Source: Candidatus Thiodiazotropha taylori (GTDB lineage: Bacteria; Pseudomonadota; Gammaproteobacteria; Chromatiales; Chromatiaceae). From it: a DNA stretch of 7,765 nucleotides. Location of the stretch: the NCBI GenBank assembly GCA_019100305.1, contig JAHRHW010000207.1, positions 1 through 7,765 on the forward strand, given 5' to 3'. The notes below the pieces were generated by a model, which was given only the letters and a program-made list of their open reading frames with translations, ran no database searches and was not told the origin of the DNA. Below are positions 1 through 5,118 of the stretch, piece after piece. The position numbers were made by a program, and so were the translations under genes. Positions within the stretch are counted from its first letter, which is position 1; each line of letters starts with the position of its first letter.

Positions 1-397
1 GTAATGATGTACTTGGCCGCTTTTTGATTTGAATATGATCTCATCCTTATCTCCATGTTTTATTGATTGTTTTCGGTTGATCCCTGAAATCAGCGCGACA
101 GTGTGTGGTATCCATGAATAACCCGATTGAGTGGTTATTAGCTGCCATCCGGATGCACAGCCGCTGTTCGGGGCAACATGGTGAAGCTAGTTCAGAATTA
201 TTAAGAACTGCTTAATTACTTGACCTCAAATGACCCACTCGTAATTTGGTTATTCAGGGGCGCGCTTGGGCAGGGGGTGTCGTCAAAGCGAATAGTATGT
301 ATGGATCAGCTGTTTACCACACTGATGGTGTAGTGGTGGATTTGGGATTGGGCGGTTGCTTCGGTATAGGGTTTTGTTACAGTCGGGATTTTTCTCC
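1..397. other. Left-edge region without a supportable gene
   Basis: I see no convincing coding region here. The only nearby plus-strand frame begins at a TTG inside this region (356) and runs antisense through the better supported minus-strand gene at 398-712. The stretch contains an AATAACC/GGTTATT inverted repeat (117-139) and a third related copy, GGTTATTCA, at 248-256. It also has a short AGTTC/GAACT inverted repeat at 189-209. A TTGACC hexamer lies near 219, but no complete FNR-type box or strong promoter pair goes with it. The region probably represents the 3' flank of the minus-strand gene plus intergenic DNA. Confidence 0.5.
115..256. repeat. Inverted repeat family TGAATAACC / GGTTATT(CA)
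   Basis: AATAACC at 117-123 faces GGTTATT at 133-139, giving a 7-bp perfect stem with a 9-nt loop. A further copy, GGTTATTCA (248-256), is the exact reverse complement of TGAATAACC (115-123). No T-tract follows the hairpin, so it is not an obvious intrinsic terminator. The function is unknown, and short AT-rich repeats such as these can arise by chance. Confidence 0.3.
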
Positions 398-712
398 CTA
401 GCTCTCTTCCTCACCTATCGGTTCATGCTCAGAGGTGGCGACCATGCCGATCTGTTTGTCGAGATTGAGAAACAGGCAGAGTGGACTCTCATGCCTGAGG
501 ATCGAAATGATGTCCTTGAATCGACTGATCGGGAAATGAATAACCGGTTTATCGGATTGCAATCTGTTTTGAGGTATTTTTACAGCATCTTTGTGAAATA
601 TCAGTTCACCAACTCTGGTGTTGTTCTGGAAGCAGTAGACCACAGCCTCATATTTATGGCCGCTGTATTGCCAGATTTTATAGGAGTCAAAGTCCTTTCT
701 TATTGTCGCCAT
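398..712 (-). CDS. Small hypothetical protein, probably cytoplasmic
   Basis: This 104-residue protein starts at an ATG (710-712) and ends at a TAG (398-400). It has no signal peptide or membrane segment. It is a mixed, charged, probably folded protein with aromatic-rich segments (FDSYKIWQY at residues 8-16, YEAVVYCFQ at 21-29) and an acidic end (EPIGEEES). The composition looks like a genuine soluble protein. The overlapping plus-strand frame (356-736) starts at TTG and has no convincing ribosome site, so I treat that one as the shadow. Upstream of the ATG, an AGAGG lies about 12 nt away and a GAGAG almost touches the start, so the ribosome site is weak. It lies 130 bp downstream of the MipA-like gene on the same strand and could be cotranscribed. 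I do not recognise a named family and propose no function. Confidence 0.6.
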   Translation of the reverse strand: MATIRKDFDSYKIWQYSGHKYEAVVYCFQNNTRVGELIFHKDAVKIPQNRLQSDKPVIHFPISRFKDIISILRHESPLCLFLNLDKQIGMVATSEHEPIGEEES

Positions 713-750
713 GCTCTCTATTCGCCTCTATTATGAGTTTGTTTGAACCT

Positions 751-768
751 GGTGGAGGTTAATCCACC
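751..768. repeat. Hairpin between two minus-strand genes
   Basis: GGTGGA (751-756) and TCCACC (763-768) form a perfect 6-bp stem with a 6-nt loop in the gap between the MipA-like gene and the small hypothetical gene. Neither strand has a convincing T-run after it, so it is a weak terminator at best. It could be a processing or pausing element between the two genes. Confidence 0.3.
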
Positions 769-842
769 TGAGCTGCAAATCGATAGAAGCTACGGTAACA
801 GATCTGTTCTGGCAGGCAAGCGTCGTGCAGCGTGGTAGATTA

Positions 843-1682
843 TCAGTAGTTTTCCACATTGACCCGTGTCTTCGATTCACTGATCACCCAGCTTACGGCT
901 ACGCCGATTGCCGCAAAGTGATCCTCGGTAAGCAGGGGACTCTCTTCAAAGGCGGCATTACTCAGAGTGTCATAACGGACAAACGCGCCAACCCAGGTGC
1001 GTTCAAAGCGTTTGGAGAGGGTGAACAGAAACTGGCTGCCACTGTAACCCCCGCTGGTTTGGTAGGCTGGGCGCTCATTGGTCGCATATTGAGGATCGAC
1101 GCCATAGAAATAGTCGTGTTGATCCTCTGTGGCGTAGATTGGCCCGGCGACAAAGCCAAGATTCCAATCCGGTAGTGCAGGCAGGTCGGTGATATCCAGA
1201 TTGAGTCTGGGCGAGAAGACCCAGCCGATGGACTCGGATGAACGCTCCACCGTAAAAGCGGCGCGGGCAGGCATACGCAGTCTAAGTGAACGTGTCCGGT
1301 TCTCGTTTCGCCACAGGGTGAGGTCGATCTGGGGGCCAAACTCAAAAGTGGTTTTAAGATCGGGCATTCCCTCGCGTGCATCGATATCGTCGCTGTTGGT
1401 TGGCGGTGAAGCGGAAAAACTCAGTGTCAGATCAACCAGCTCCGAATCAAACAGACTGCCCCGGATTCCATGGCGGTCTGCCTTGAGAAAGTCACCGTGA
1501 TAGACGAAATAGGGGACCGGCAGCAGAAAGTTGTGTGACTTGTCGGATCCACGATAGGCGGGAAAGCTCATGGCCCCTATGCCAATTCCGGCCTCCCAGA
1601 GAGGTTTCTCCTCAGCCAGGCTCGATACCGGGCTGATGAGTAGAGTCACCAAGAGTATTCGTAAAACAGTGTTGTGTGCCAT
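843..1682 (-). CDS. MipA/OmpV-family outer-membrane protein
   Basis: This predicted 279-residue exported beta-barrel belongs to the MltA-interacting protein/OmpV family. Characterised members sit in the outer membrane, and MipA scaffolds murein-synthesising and murein-hydrolysing enzymes; the substrate or role of most members is unknown. The N-terminus (MAHNTVLRILLV...) is a Sec signal peptide with likely cleavage after SSLA. The mature start, with WEAGIGIGAMSFPAYRGSD, is the hallmark first strand of this family. Alternating beta-strand patterns continue to the C-terminal strand FAAIGVAVSWVI. About 12 residues follow that strand, whereas many barrels end at the last aromatic residue. I chose the ATG at 1680-1682 because a GGGA lies about 9 nt upstream. 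Two in-frame starts further out (ATG at 1689-1691, TTG at 1695-1697) lack a suitably spaced ribosome site. It is divergent from the pentapeptide gene. No sequence link to denitrification is visible. Confidence 0.87.
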   Translation of the reverse strand: MAHNTVLRILLVTLLISPVSSLAEEKPLWEAGIGIGAMSFPAYRGSDKSHNFLLPVPYFVYHGDFLKADRHGIRGSLFDSELVDLTLSFSASPPTNSDDIDAREGMPDLKTTFEFGPQIDLTLWRNENRTRSLRLRMPARAAFTVERSSESIGWVFSPRLNLDITDLPALPDWNLGFVAGPIYATEDQHDYFYGVDPQYATNERPAYQTSGGYSGSQFLFTLSKRFERTWVGAFVRYDTLSNAAFEESPLLTEDHFAAIGVAVSWVISESKTRVNVENY

Positions 1683-1738
1683 CAAAAACATTCCCAAAGA
1701 GACGAAGATCCTGTTGTAACTCAGTCTGTTGTACAGAT

Positions 1739-1767
1739 GTCGTATTTTATAGAAAATTTAATGTCAA
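1739..1767 (-). promoter_or_regulatory. Possible sigma-70 promoter for the MipA-like gene
   Basis: On the minus strand a perfect TTGACA (-35, 1762-1767) is followed after 17 bp by TACGAC (1739-1744), a poor -10. A TATAAA-like run (about 1746-1751) lies inside the spacer and could be used instead with a weaker -35. The location, about 60 bp upstream of the ATG at 1682, is reasonable. Confidence 0.35.
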
Positions 1768-1774
1768 TTCATAA

Positions 1775-1790
1775 CAGTGTGGTTACACTG
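1775..1790. repeat. 16-bp inverted repeat, possible operator
   Basis: CAGTGT (1775-1780) and ACACTG (1785-1790) form a perfect inverted repeat around GGTT. It sits just upstream of the candidate -35 for the minus-strand gene. That is a typical place for a regulator site, but I cannot assign it to a regulator family. Confidence 0.3.
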
Positions 1791-1921
1791 CTTGAAAACC
1801 GCGTCATTCTATCCTGTCGTGCTGTTTTGTGTAACTTACATGCATCATGCTTGTGTACGAATCGACCCAATAATGCAGCTAGGTGGCTGACCAATGGTGG
1901 CAGCTGACATCTTTTATACCT

Positions 1922-1949
1922 TTGCAAAAATCAAGCGGCTGCCTATAGT
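1922..1949 (+). promoter_or_regulatory. Sigma-70 type promoter for the pentapeptide gene
   Basis: TTGCAA (1922-1927) and TATAGT (1944-1949) are separated by 16 bp. The -10 matches the consensus at 5 of 6 positions and the -35 at 4 of 6. Transcription would begin near 1956, giving a leader of about 50 nt before the GTG at 2009. No activator box is recognisable nearby. Confidence 0.45.
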
Positions 1950-2008
1950 GCCTTTATTCATTTGAGTAAGATACGCTGTTACAGGGGGCGGTTTATCTCG
2001 GAGGAAAA

Positions 2009-2767
2009 GTGATCAAGCAAATCCTGTTTTCACTTCTGATGATCATCTCGATGCAGTCATTGGGCGAGACGCCATCACACTCCATTCCGATAGGGGATTG
2101 TGATTCACCGATTTCAAGGCATGATTATACCCATTGTGATTTCAGCGGCCGGGATCTCACGGGTGTCGATCTGCAGGGGAGTCGGTTGAGTGGTGTCAAT
2201 TTTCAGAATGCCAGGTTGATCGACTGTAACCTATCCCGGGCAATACTGGTGAAAGCTGATTTAAAGTGGGCGATGCTCTCTGGTTGCGAGGCGAATGCCG
2301 CCGATTTTACCGATGCGGATCTGTTTCATACCAATTTTGATGAAAGCTCACTGAATCGAAGCAACTTTACCAATGCCTACCTTTTTGGAGCCAGTATCAA
2401 TGAGGCCAGTGTCAGCGGCGCTAATTTTTCCAACGCCAACATGAAGGATATTTCGATGGAGGAGAGTCAGTTGGATGAAAGCGTTTTTGATCAAGCATTT
2501 ATGATGCGGGCTGTACTCATTGGCAGCACGCTCAGGAGGACAAGTTTGCGTCAGGTGGTTTTGACTGGTGCGGCCTTGGAGCAGGCGGATTTTTCCCAGG
2601 CGGACTTGTCGGGATCGCTATTGAATGGCGTGGCCTTGACGGAGACCCTGTTCAGGGAGGCAAATCTTGAGGGTGCGCGTTTTGTCAATGCGCGGGTTCA
2701 GTCTGTCGATCTGACTGGGGCAAAAGGGGTGGCTAGAGACTTTCCTGGGATTTCTGATAAACCCTAA
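2009..2767 (+). CDS. Exported pentapeptide-repeat protein
   Basis: This 252-residue protein starts at GTG, preceded by GGAGG (2000-2004) four bases upstream; no better ATG lies near. Residues 1-19 form a short Sec-type signal peptide ending near QSLG. From residue 45 to 235 a hydrophobic residue (L, F, I, V or M) occupies every fifth position with essentially no break. The exception is an alanine at 95. This gives about 39 pentapeptides of A(D/N)LXX type, or roughly ten coils of a right-handed quadrilateral beta-helix. Cysteines occur at 31, 43, 73 and 93, with the first two in the N-terminal cap. Pentapeptide proteins act mainly as scaffolds or binding surfaces, and some cytoplasmic ones mimic DNA. 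An exported one like this is more likely a structural or binding protein in the periplasm. Its promoter lacks an FNR-type box, so its link to the downstream N2O genes is positional only. Confidence 0.88.
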   Translation: MIKQILFSLLMIISMQSLGETPSHSIPIGDCDSPISRHDYTHCDFSGRDLTGVDLQGSRLSGVNFQNARLIDCNLSRAILVKADLKWAMLSGCEANAADFTDADLFHTNFDESSLNRSNFTNAYLFGASINEASVSGANFSNANMKDISMEESQLDESVFDQAFMMRAVLIGSTLRRTSLRQVVLTGAALEQADFSQADLSGSLLNGVALTETLFREANLEGARFVNARVQSVDLTGAKGVARDFPGISDKP

Positions 2768-2800
2768 CCAATTGGTTTTATTGGGAAACAAGTTCCAATA
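2766..2800 (+). repeat. Palindrome and hairpin after the pentapeptide gene
   Basis: A 12-bp perfect palindrome, AACCAATTGGTT (2766-2777), overlaps the stop region. It is followed by a hairpin of TATTGG(G)AA (2779-2787) with TTCCAATA (2793-2800), with one bulged G and a 5-nt loop. There is no T-run after it, so termination would be inefficient or Rho-assisted. It lies between the pentapeptide gene and the next promoter and may partly insulate them. Confidence 0.35.
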
Positions 2801-2826
2801 GCCATTTGCAAAGCAAACCGTGGAGT

Positions 2827-2840
2827 TTGATATCAATCAA
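2827..2840 (+). promoter_or_regulatory. Perfect FNR/DNR-type box upstream of the leader and chaperone operon
   Basis: TTGATATCAATCAA matches the FNR/CRP-superfamily anaerobic consensus TTGAT-N4-ATCAA at all ten defined positions. FNR (oxygen) and DNR/NNR (nitric oxide) bind almost the same sequence, so the regulator cannot be decided from the box. Its centre (2833.5) lies 41.5 bp before the predicted start at 2875, the standard class II activating position. This predicts induction of the downstream transcript under low oxygen or denitrifying conditions. Confidence 0.82.
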
Positions 2841-2862
2841 TTCTCTCGAGGAAGCCATAAGG

Positions 2863-2875
2863 TTTAATAGAGCTA
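2863..2875 (+). promoter_or_regulatory. -10 element and predicted start for the FNR-type promoter
   Basis: TTTAAT (2863-2868) matches the TATAAT consensus at 5 of 6 positions. It sits exactly where a class II FNR promoter needs it, placing the likely first base at A2875. No recognisable -35 hexamer is needed at such activator-dependent promoters, and the FNR-type box overlaps that position. Confidence 0.65.
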
Positions 2876-3004
2876 CAGTATCGAAAATTCAATCAATCCG
2901 TAGATGCTGGCGTTTTGTAGGACCCGGGTTGGGCCTGTCATGCACGGATGGTTTGGCTTCCGGACCCGCCGGGTCAAATCAATATCACCTGATATTGGTT
3001 TTTT
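2875..3004 (+). ncRNA. Candidate FNR-driven structured leader or small RNA
   Basis: From the predicted start at 2875 to the T-run at 2999-3004 is a compact, non-coding stretch of about 130 nt ending in an intrinsic terminator. It is GC-rich in its middle and rich in pairing options. GACCCGG (2921-2927) can pair with CCGGGTC (2969-2975). The same GGGTC can instead fold locally with GACCC (2963-2967). ATCCGT (2896-2901) is complementary to ACGGAT (2944-2949). Two readings fit. One is a transcription attenuator for the genes beginning at 3041. The other is a free-standing anaerobically induced small RNA, analogous in architecture (not sequence) to enterobacterial FnrS, with the genes expressed by read-through. 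I recognise no known riboswitch class. Confidence 0.45.
2976..3004 (+). terminator. Intrinsic terminator inside the operon leader
   Basis: AAATCAATATC (2976-2986) pairs with GATATTGGTTT (2991-3001) around a 4-nt ACCT loop: 11 bp including one G-T wobble. The six Ts at 2999-3004 and a further TTT after one C form the uridine tract. The stem is AT-rich but the geometry is that of a standard Rho-independent terminator. It lies downstream of the FNR-type promoter and 37 nt before the next gene. It must therefore be bypassed for the genes to be expressed from that promoter. Confidence 0.65.
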
Positions 3005-3040
3005 CTTTGTTCTTGAGAGATTTTTGAAGGGTTTGAAGAG

Positions 3041-3382
3041 ATGCTCATGATTCCACGAATCCTGATGCTGTTGTCGATTCTGTTCGGCATGAATGTAGCG
3101 GAAGCTGCAAGCGATGATCAATTGGCAGCCATTCGAGCACTCGGATCGCTGAATGGTGTTGCACTGCACTGTGGAAGACTTGATCAGACACAAAGAATCA
3201 AGCAGGCCTTGGTCAAAACCCTACCCAAGCAACGCCAATTGGGAGAGCTGTTTGATTATCAAACCAATAAATCCTTTATGGCGTTCATCAATGACGATCG
3301 GGTCTGTCCCTCAACCGAAAGCTTCAGGCAACAGGTTGATCTGGCGATAGGTGAACTGAAAACGGTGTATCAGAGACCATGA
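3041..3382 (+). CDS. Small exported two-cysteine protein, unknown function
   Basis: This is a 113-residue protein. Residues 1-22 form a clear Sec signal peptide, with likely cleavage after AEA at 22. The mature protein is about 91 residues and mostly helical in character. Its only two cysteines, C44 and C89, could form one disulfide in the periplasm. No CXXC, CXXXC or haem motif is present, and His/Met content is too low for an obvious copper site. GAAGG at 3026-3030 supports the first ATG (3041). GAAGAG at 3035-3040 would better suit an in-frame ATG at 3047, so the start is uncertain by two codons. The stop overlaps the next start as ATGA, implying translational coupling with the ZnuA-SCO fusion and a shared role in the periplasm. 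I do not recognise a named family. Confidence 0.8.
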   Translation: MLMIPRILMLLSILFGMNVAEAASDDQLAAIRALGSLNGVALHCGRLDQTQRIKQALVKTLPKQRQLGELFDYQTNKSFMAFINDDRVCPSTESFRQQVDLAIGELKTVYQRP

Positions 3383-4833
3383 TTAATTTCAGAAAACATG
3401 GCATGATCCCCCTGATTTTGTTGATGCTTTCAGCCTGGTTGTGGCCGCTGATGGGCAATGGGGCAGAAGCCGAGGATGCGTTTCGAGTCGTGGTCACGGT
3501 CAAGCCGCTGCACTCTATTCTGTCAGGGCTGATGTTAGGGGCTGGTGAGCCTGAACTATTGATCGACGATAGTAGCTTGCCCCATCAGTTCACACCATCA
3601 TCTGAGCAGTGGCAAAGCATGCAGCAAGCTGATCTGTTGTTTTGGATCGGTCCGGAGTTGGAATCATCACTAGCAGAGTCCATAGGGCAGCTAGGCAACA
3701 ATACAGAGGTTATCGAGTTGTTGTCTCATTCAGGCTTAAAGGTATTGCCATCCCGTCATCAGCAACAGCAGCGTGATCCCCACTTTTGGTTGGATAATCG
3801 TAATCTGATGATCATGCTTGACGACCTGACGCTTCTTCTGCAGCAAATTGATACCAAACGTACCCATCTGTATGAACGCAATCGGCAGACCGTGCTGGGC
3901 CGGCTGGCCCGTATCGACCGTGAATATGAGTATGGATATCGGGGGATGAAGGCGGGGCTGGGAATTCAGTATCATGACACCCTGCAATACTTTGAACAGG
4001 CCTATGCACTCAAAGTGCTGGATCACCTGAGTGGTTTGCCGACACAACAGGTGGACGCCAGAGGATTGTTGAGAGTACGTGAAAGGATCACTTCCGGTGA
4101 AGCGGTATGTCTGTTATCGGAGCGTGGATTTCCAACTCAGCATCTAGCTCTCTTGACTCAGGAGAGTGATGTCAATCATGGTGTATTGAACAGTTTCGGT
4201 ATCGGTTTGTCACCTGGCCCTGATCTCTATTTTGAACTCATGGCGCATAATACGGATGAGATAAAGCGCTGTCTGAATGCAGATATGGTGCAGGCGAGAA
4301 AGGCCAGGAGCGCAGCTCAGGAGGATAAACTAGTTGCCGCCGAAGGTATCGGTAAAGGGACGTTTCTGTTAACTGACCATCTGGGCAGGCTGGTGAGCAA
4401 TGAAACCATGCTGGGTAAGTTTTCGATGGTCTACTTTGGTTATACCTACTGCCCGGATATCTGTCCAACCTCCCTGCAGATCATGTTCCAGGCGCTGAAT
4501 GAACTGGGTGATAAAGCAGACAGGTTTCAACCCTACTTCATCACGATTGATCCACAGCGGGATAGCGTTGCGGTAATGAAGAAGTATGTCGAGTATTACG
4601 ATGAACGCCTGATTGGCGTAACCGGATCTGAAGCGATGATCGATCGGGTTGCCCTCCAGTTCAAAGCCAGATTTGAGCGGGTGGATGAGGCATCTGATGA
4701 TCCTGATCTCTATCTCATGGATCATACCGCCAGTCTCTATCTGCTCGATCCGAGTGGGCAGTTCATAAACAAATTCGCTCATGGTATATCACCTCTTGAT
4801 CTTGCTGCCAAACTGAACGAGCTGATTGAGTAA
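3379..4833 (+). CDS. ZnuA-like metal-binding protein fused to SCO1/SenC copper chaperone
   Basis: This 484-residue, probably periplasmic two-domain protein has a signal peptide or uncleaved anchor at about residues 8-29 (ILLMLSAWLWPLMGNGAEA). No lipobox is present. Residues 35-300 match the cluster A-1 (ZnuA/TroA) solute-binding family: VTVKPLHSIL, then LPHQFTP with H69, ADLLFWIGPELE, DPHFW with H135, and QYHDTLQYFE with H199. These are the three expected histidine ligands. The acidic residue often found in the fourth site (LDPLG context) is replaced by N271, and the usual His/Asp-rich loop is missing. After a charged linker (about 301-323), residues 324-484 form a SCO1/SenC domain with the CXXXC copper motif C358/C362 (YCPDICPT), TIDPQRDS and the copper-ligand H449 (MDHT). 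SCO proteins deliver copper and help build CuA centres. The position upstream of nosZ and the FNR-type promoter suggest a role in metal supply to NosZ, which is inference. No ABC permease or ATPase partner is in the window. Confidence 0.92.
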   Translation: MINFRKHGMIPLILLMLSAWLWPLMGNGAEAEDAFRVVVTVKPLHSILSGLMLGAGEPELLIDDSSLPHQFTPSSEQWQSMQQADLLFWIGPELESSLAESIGQLGNNTEVIELLSHSGLKVLPSRHQQQQRDPHFWLDNRNLMIMLDDLTLLLQQIDTKRTHLYERNRQTVLGRLARIDREYEYGYRGMKAGLGIQYHDTLQYFEQAYALKVLDHLSGLPTQQVDARGLLRVRERITSGEAVCLLSERGFPTQHLALLTQESDVNHGVLNSFGIGLSPGPDLYFELMAHNTDEIKRCLNADMVQARKARSAAQEDKLVAAEGIGKGTFLLTDHLGRLVSNETMLGKFSMVYFGYTYCPDICPTSLQIMFQALNELGDKADRFQPYFITIDPQRDSVAVMKKYVEYYDERLIGVTGSEAMIDRVALQFKARFERVDEASDDPDLYLMDHTASLYLLDPSGQFINKFAHGISPLDLAAKLNELIE

Positions 4834-5024
4834 GTATACGGTTCTCAATTGAGTTGTTAATGCTCAATGCATCGCGCTCGTCCATTGTGGCTATTCTTAT
4901 CTTCAATTCCTCTTGTCGGGATTACTCACAATTGAGTATATCCAAATACCTCTTAGTGGTTGTTGCTGCCTTGTTTGTAATAAAAATTAATTATAAAAGT
5001 CTCTAGATTACCTCGATATGTCGG

Positions 5025-5056
5025 CATTTGACCTATGAATTGTGCCATTTGACCTA
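5025..5056 (+). repeat. Direct repeat CATTTGACCTA, 21 bp apart
   Basis: CATTTGACCTA occurs at 5025-5035 and again at 5046-5056, offset by 21 bp, or two helical turns. The second copy carries the left half and spacer of the complete FNR-type box. The first has only the left half-site (TTGAC), followed by a non-matching right half (GAATT). It could be a decayed or auxiliary site that places a second regulator on the same DNA face. Confidence 0.5.
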
Positions 5057-5062
5057 AATCAA
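5049..5062 (+). promoter_or_regulatory. FNR/DNR-type box of the nosZ promoter
   Basis: TTGACCTAAATCAA fits TTGAY-N4-ATCAA; only the fifth base (C for T) deviates from the strict consensus, a common variant. With the centre at 5055.5, class II placement predicts a transcript start near 5097. A weak -10 (GAATAT, 5085-5090) lies at the matching position. nosZ genes are typically controlled by FNR, DNR or NNR, which agrees with this box. Confidence 0.75.
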
Positions 5063-5084
5063 TGAGGTTTAGTGGCCATTTGTT

Positions 5085-5097
5085 GAATATCTTTTTC
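5085..5097 (+). promoter_or_regulatory. Weak -10 and predicted nosZ transcript start
   Basis: GAATAT (5085-5090), or the overlapping TTGAAT (5083-5088), lies about 29 bp after the centre of the FNR-type box, as in the upstream chaperone promoter. The match to TATAAT is poor (3-4 of 6), as expected for a strictly activator-dependent promoter. A better hexamer, TATAAT at 5129-5134, lacks a -35 partner and would leave only about a 10-nt leader. Confidence 0.4.
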
Positions 5098-5103
5098 TCT
5101 AGG

Positions 5104-5118
5104 CATATTTCAAATATG
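5104..5118 (+). repeat. 15-bp palindrome in the nosZ 5' leader
   Basis: CATATTT-C-AAATATG is a perfect inverted repeat with a single central base. It lies just downstream of the predicted transcript start and about 34 bp before the nosZ ATG. A one-base loop makes a stable RNA hairpin of full length unlikely. A dimeric DNA-binding protein site, possibly a repressor operator, is the better guess. Confidence 0.4.

Larger units (their letters stand above)
1683..2008. other. Divergent intergenic region
   Basis: This stretch separates the minus-strand MipA-like gene from the plus-strand pentapeptide gene and should hold both promoters, listed separately. A plus-strand frame of 77 codons (1674-1907) crosses it. 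That frame overlaps the start of the MipA-like gene, has no ribosome site and encodes a composition unlike a real protein, so I do not call it. An imperfect duplication, GGTGGCTGAC then GGTGGCAGCTGAC, lies near 1880-1908. No FNR-type box is present, in contrast to the two later intergenic regions. Confidence 0.5.

Noticed and set aside
219..232. FNR-type box near the left edge (TTGACCTCAAATGA)
   Set aside because: Only the left half-site matches; the right half does not fit ATCAA, and no gene starts downstream on the plus strand.
356..736. 126-codon plus-strand frame
   Set aside because: It starts at TTG without a ribosome site and lies antisense to the more protein-like minus-strand gene at 398-712.
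1674..1907. 77-codon plus-strand frame in the divergent intergenic region
   Set aside because: It has no ribosome site, overlaps the start of the MipA-like gene and covers the likely promoters of both neighbours; the composition is not protein-like.
2921..2975. Known riboswitch (cyclic di-GMP, Moco or NiCo class) in the leader
   Set aside because: The conserved core sequences of these classes, as I know them, are not present on either strand.
2873..3193. 106-codon minus-strand frame over the leader
   Set aside because: It lies antisense to the FNR-driven leader, crosses the terminator and runs into the start of the two-cysteine protein gene. No ribosome site or recognisable motif supports it.
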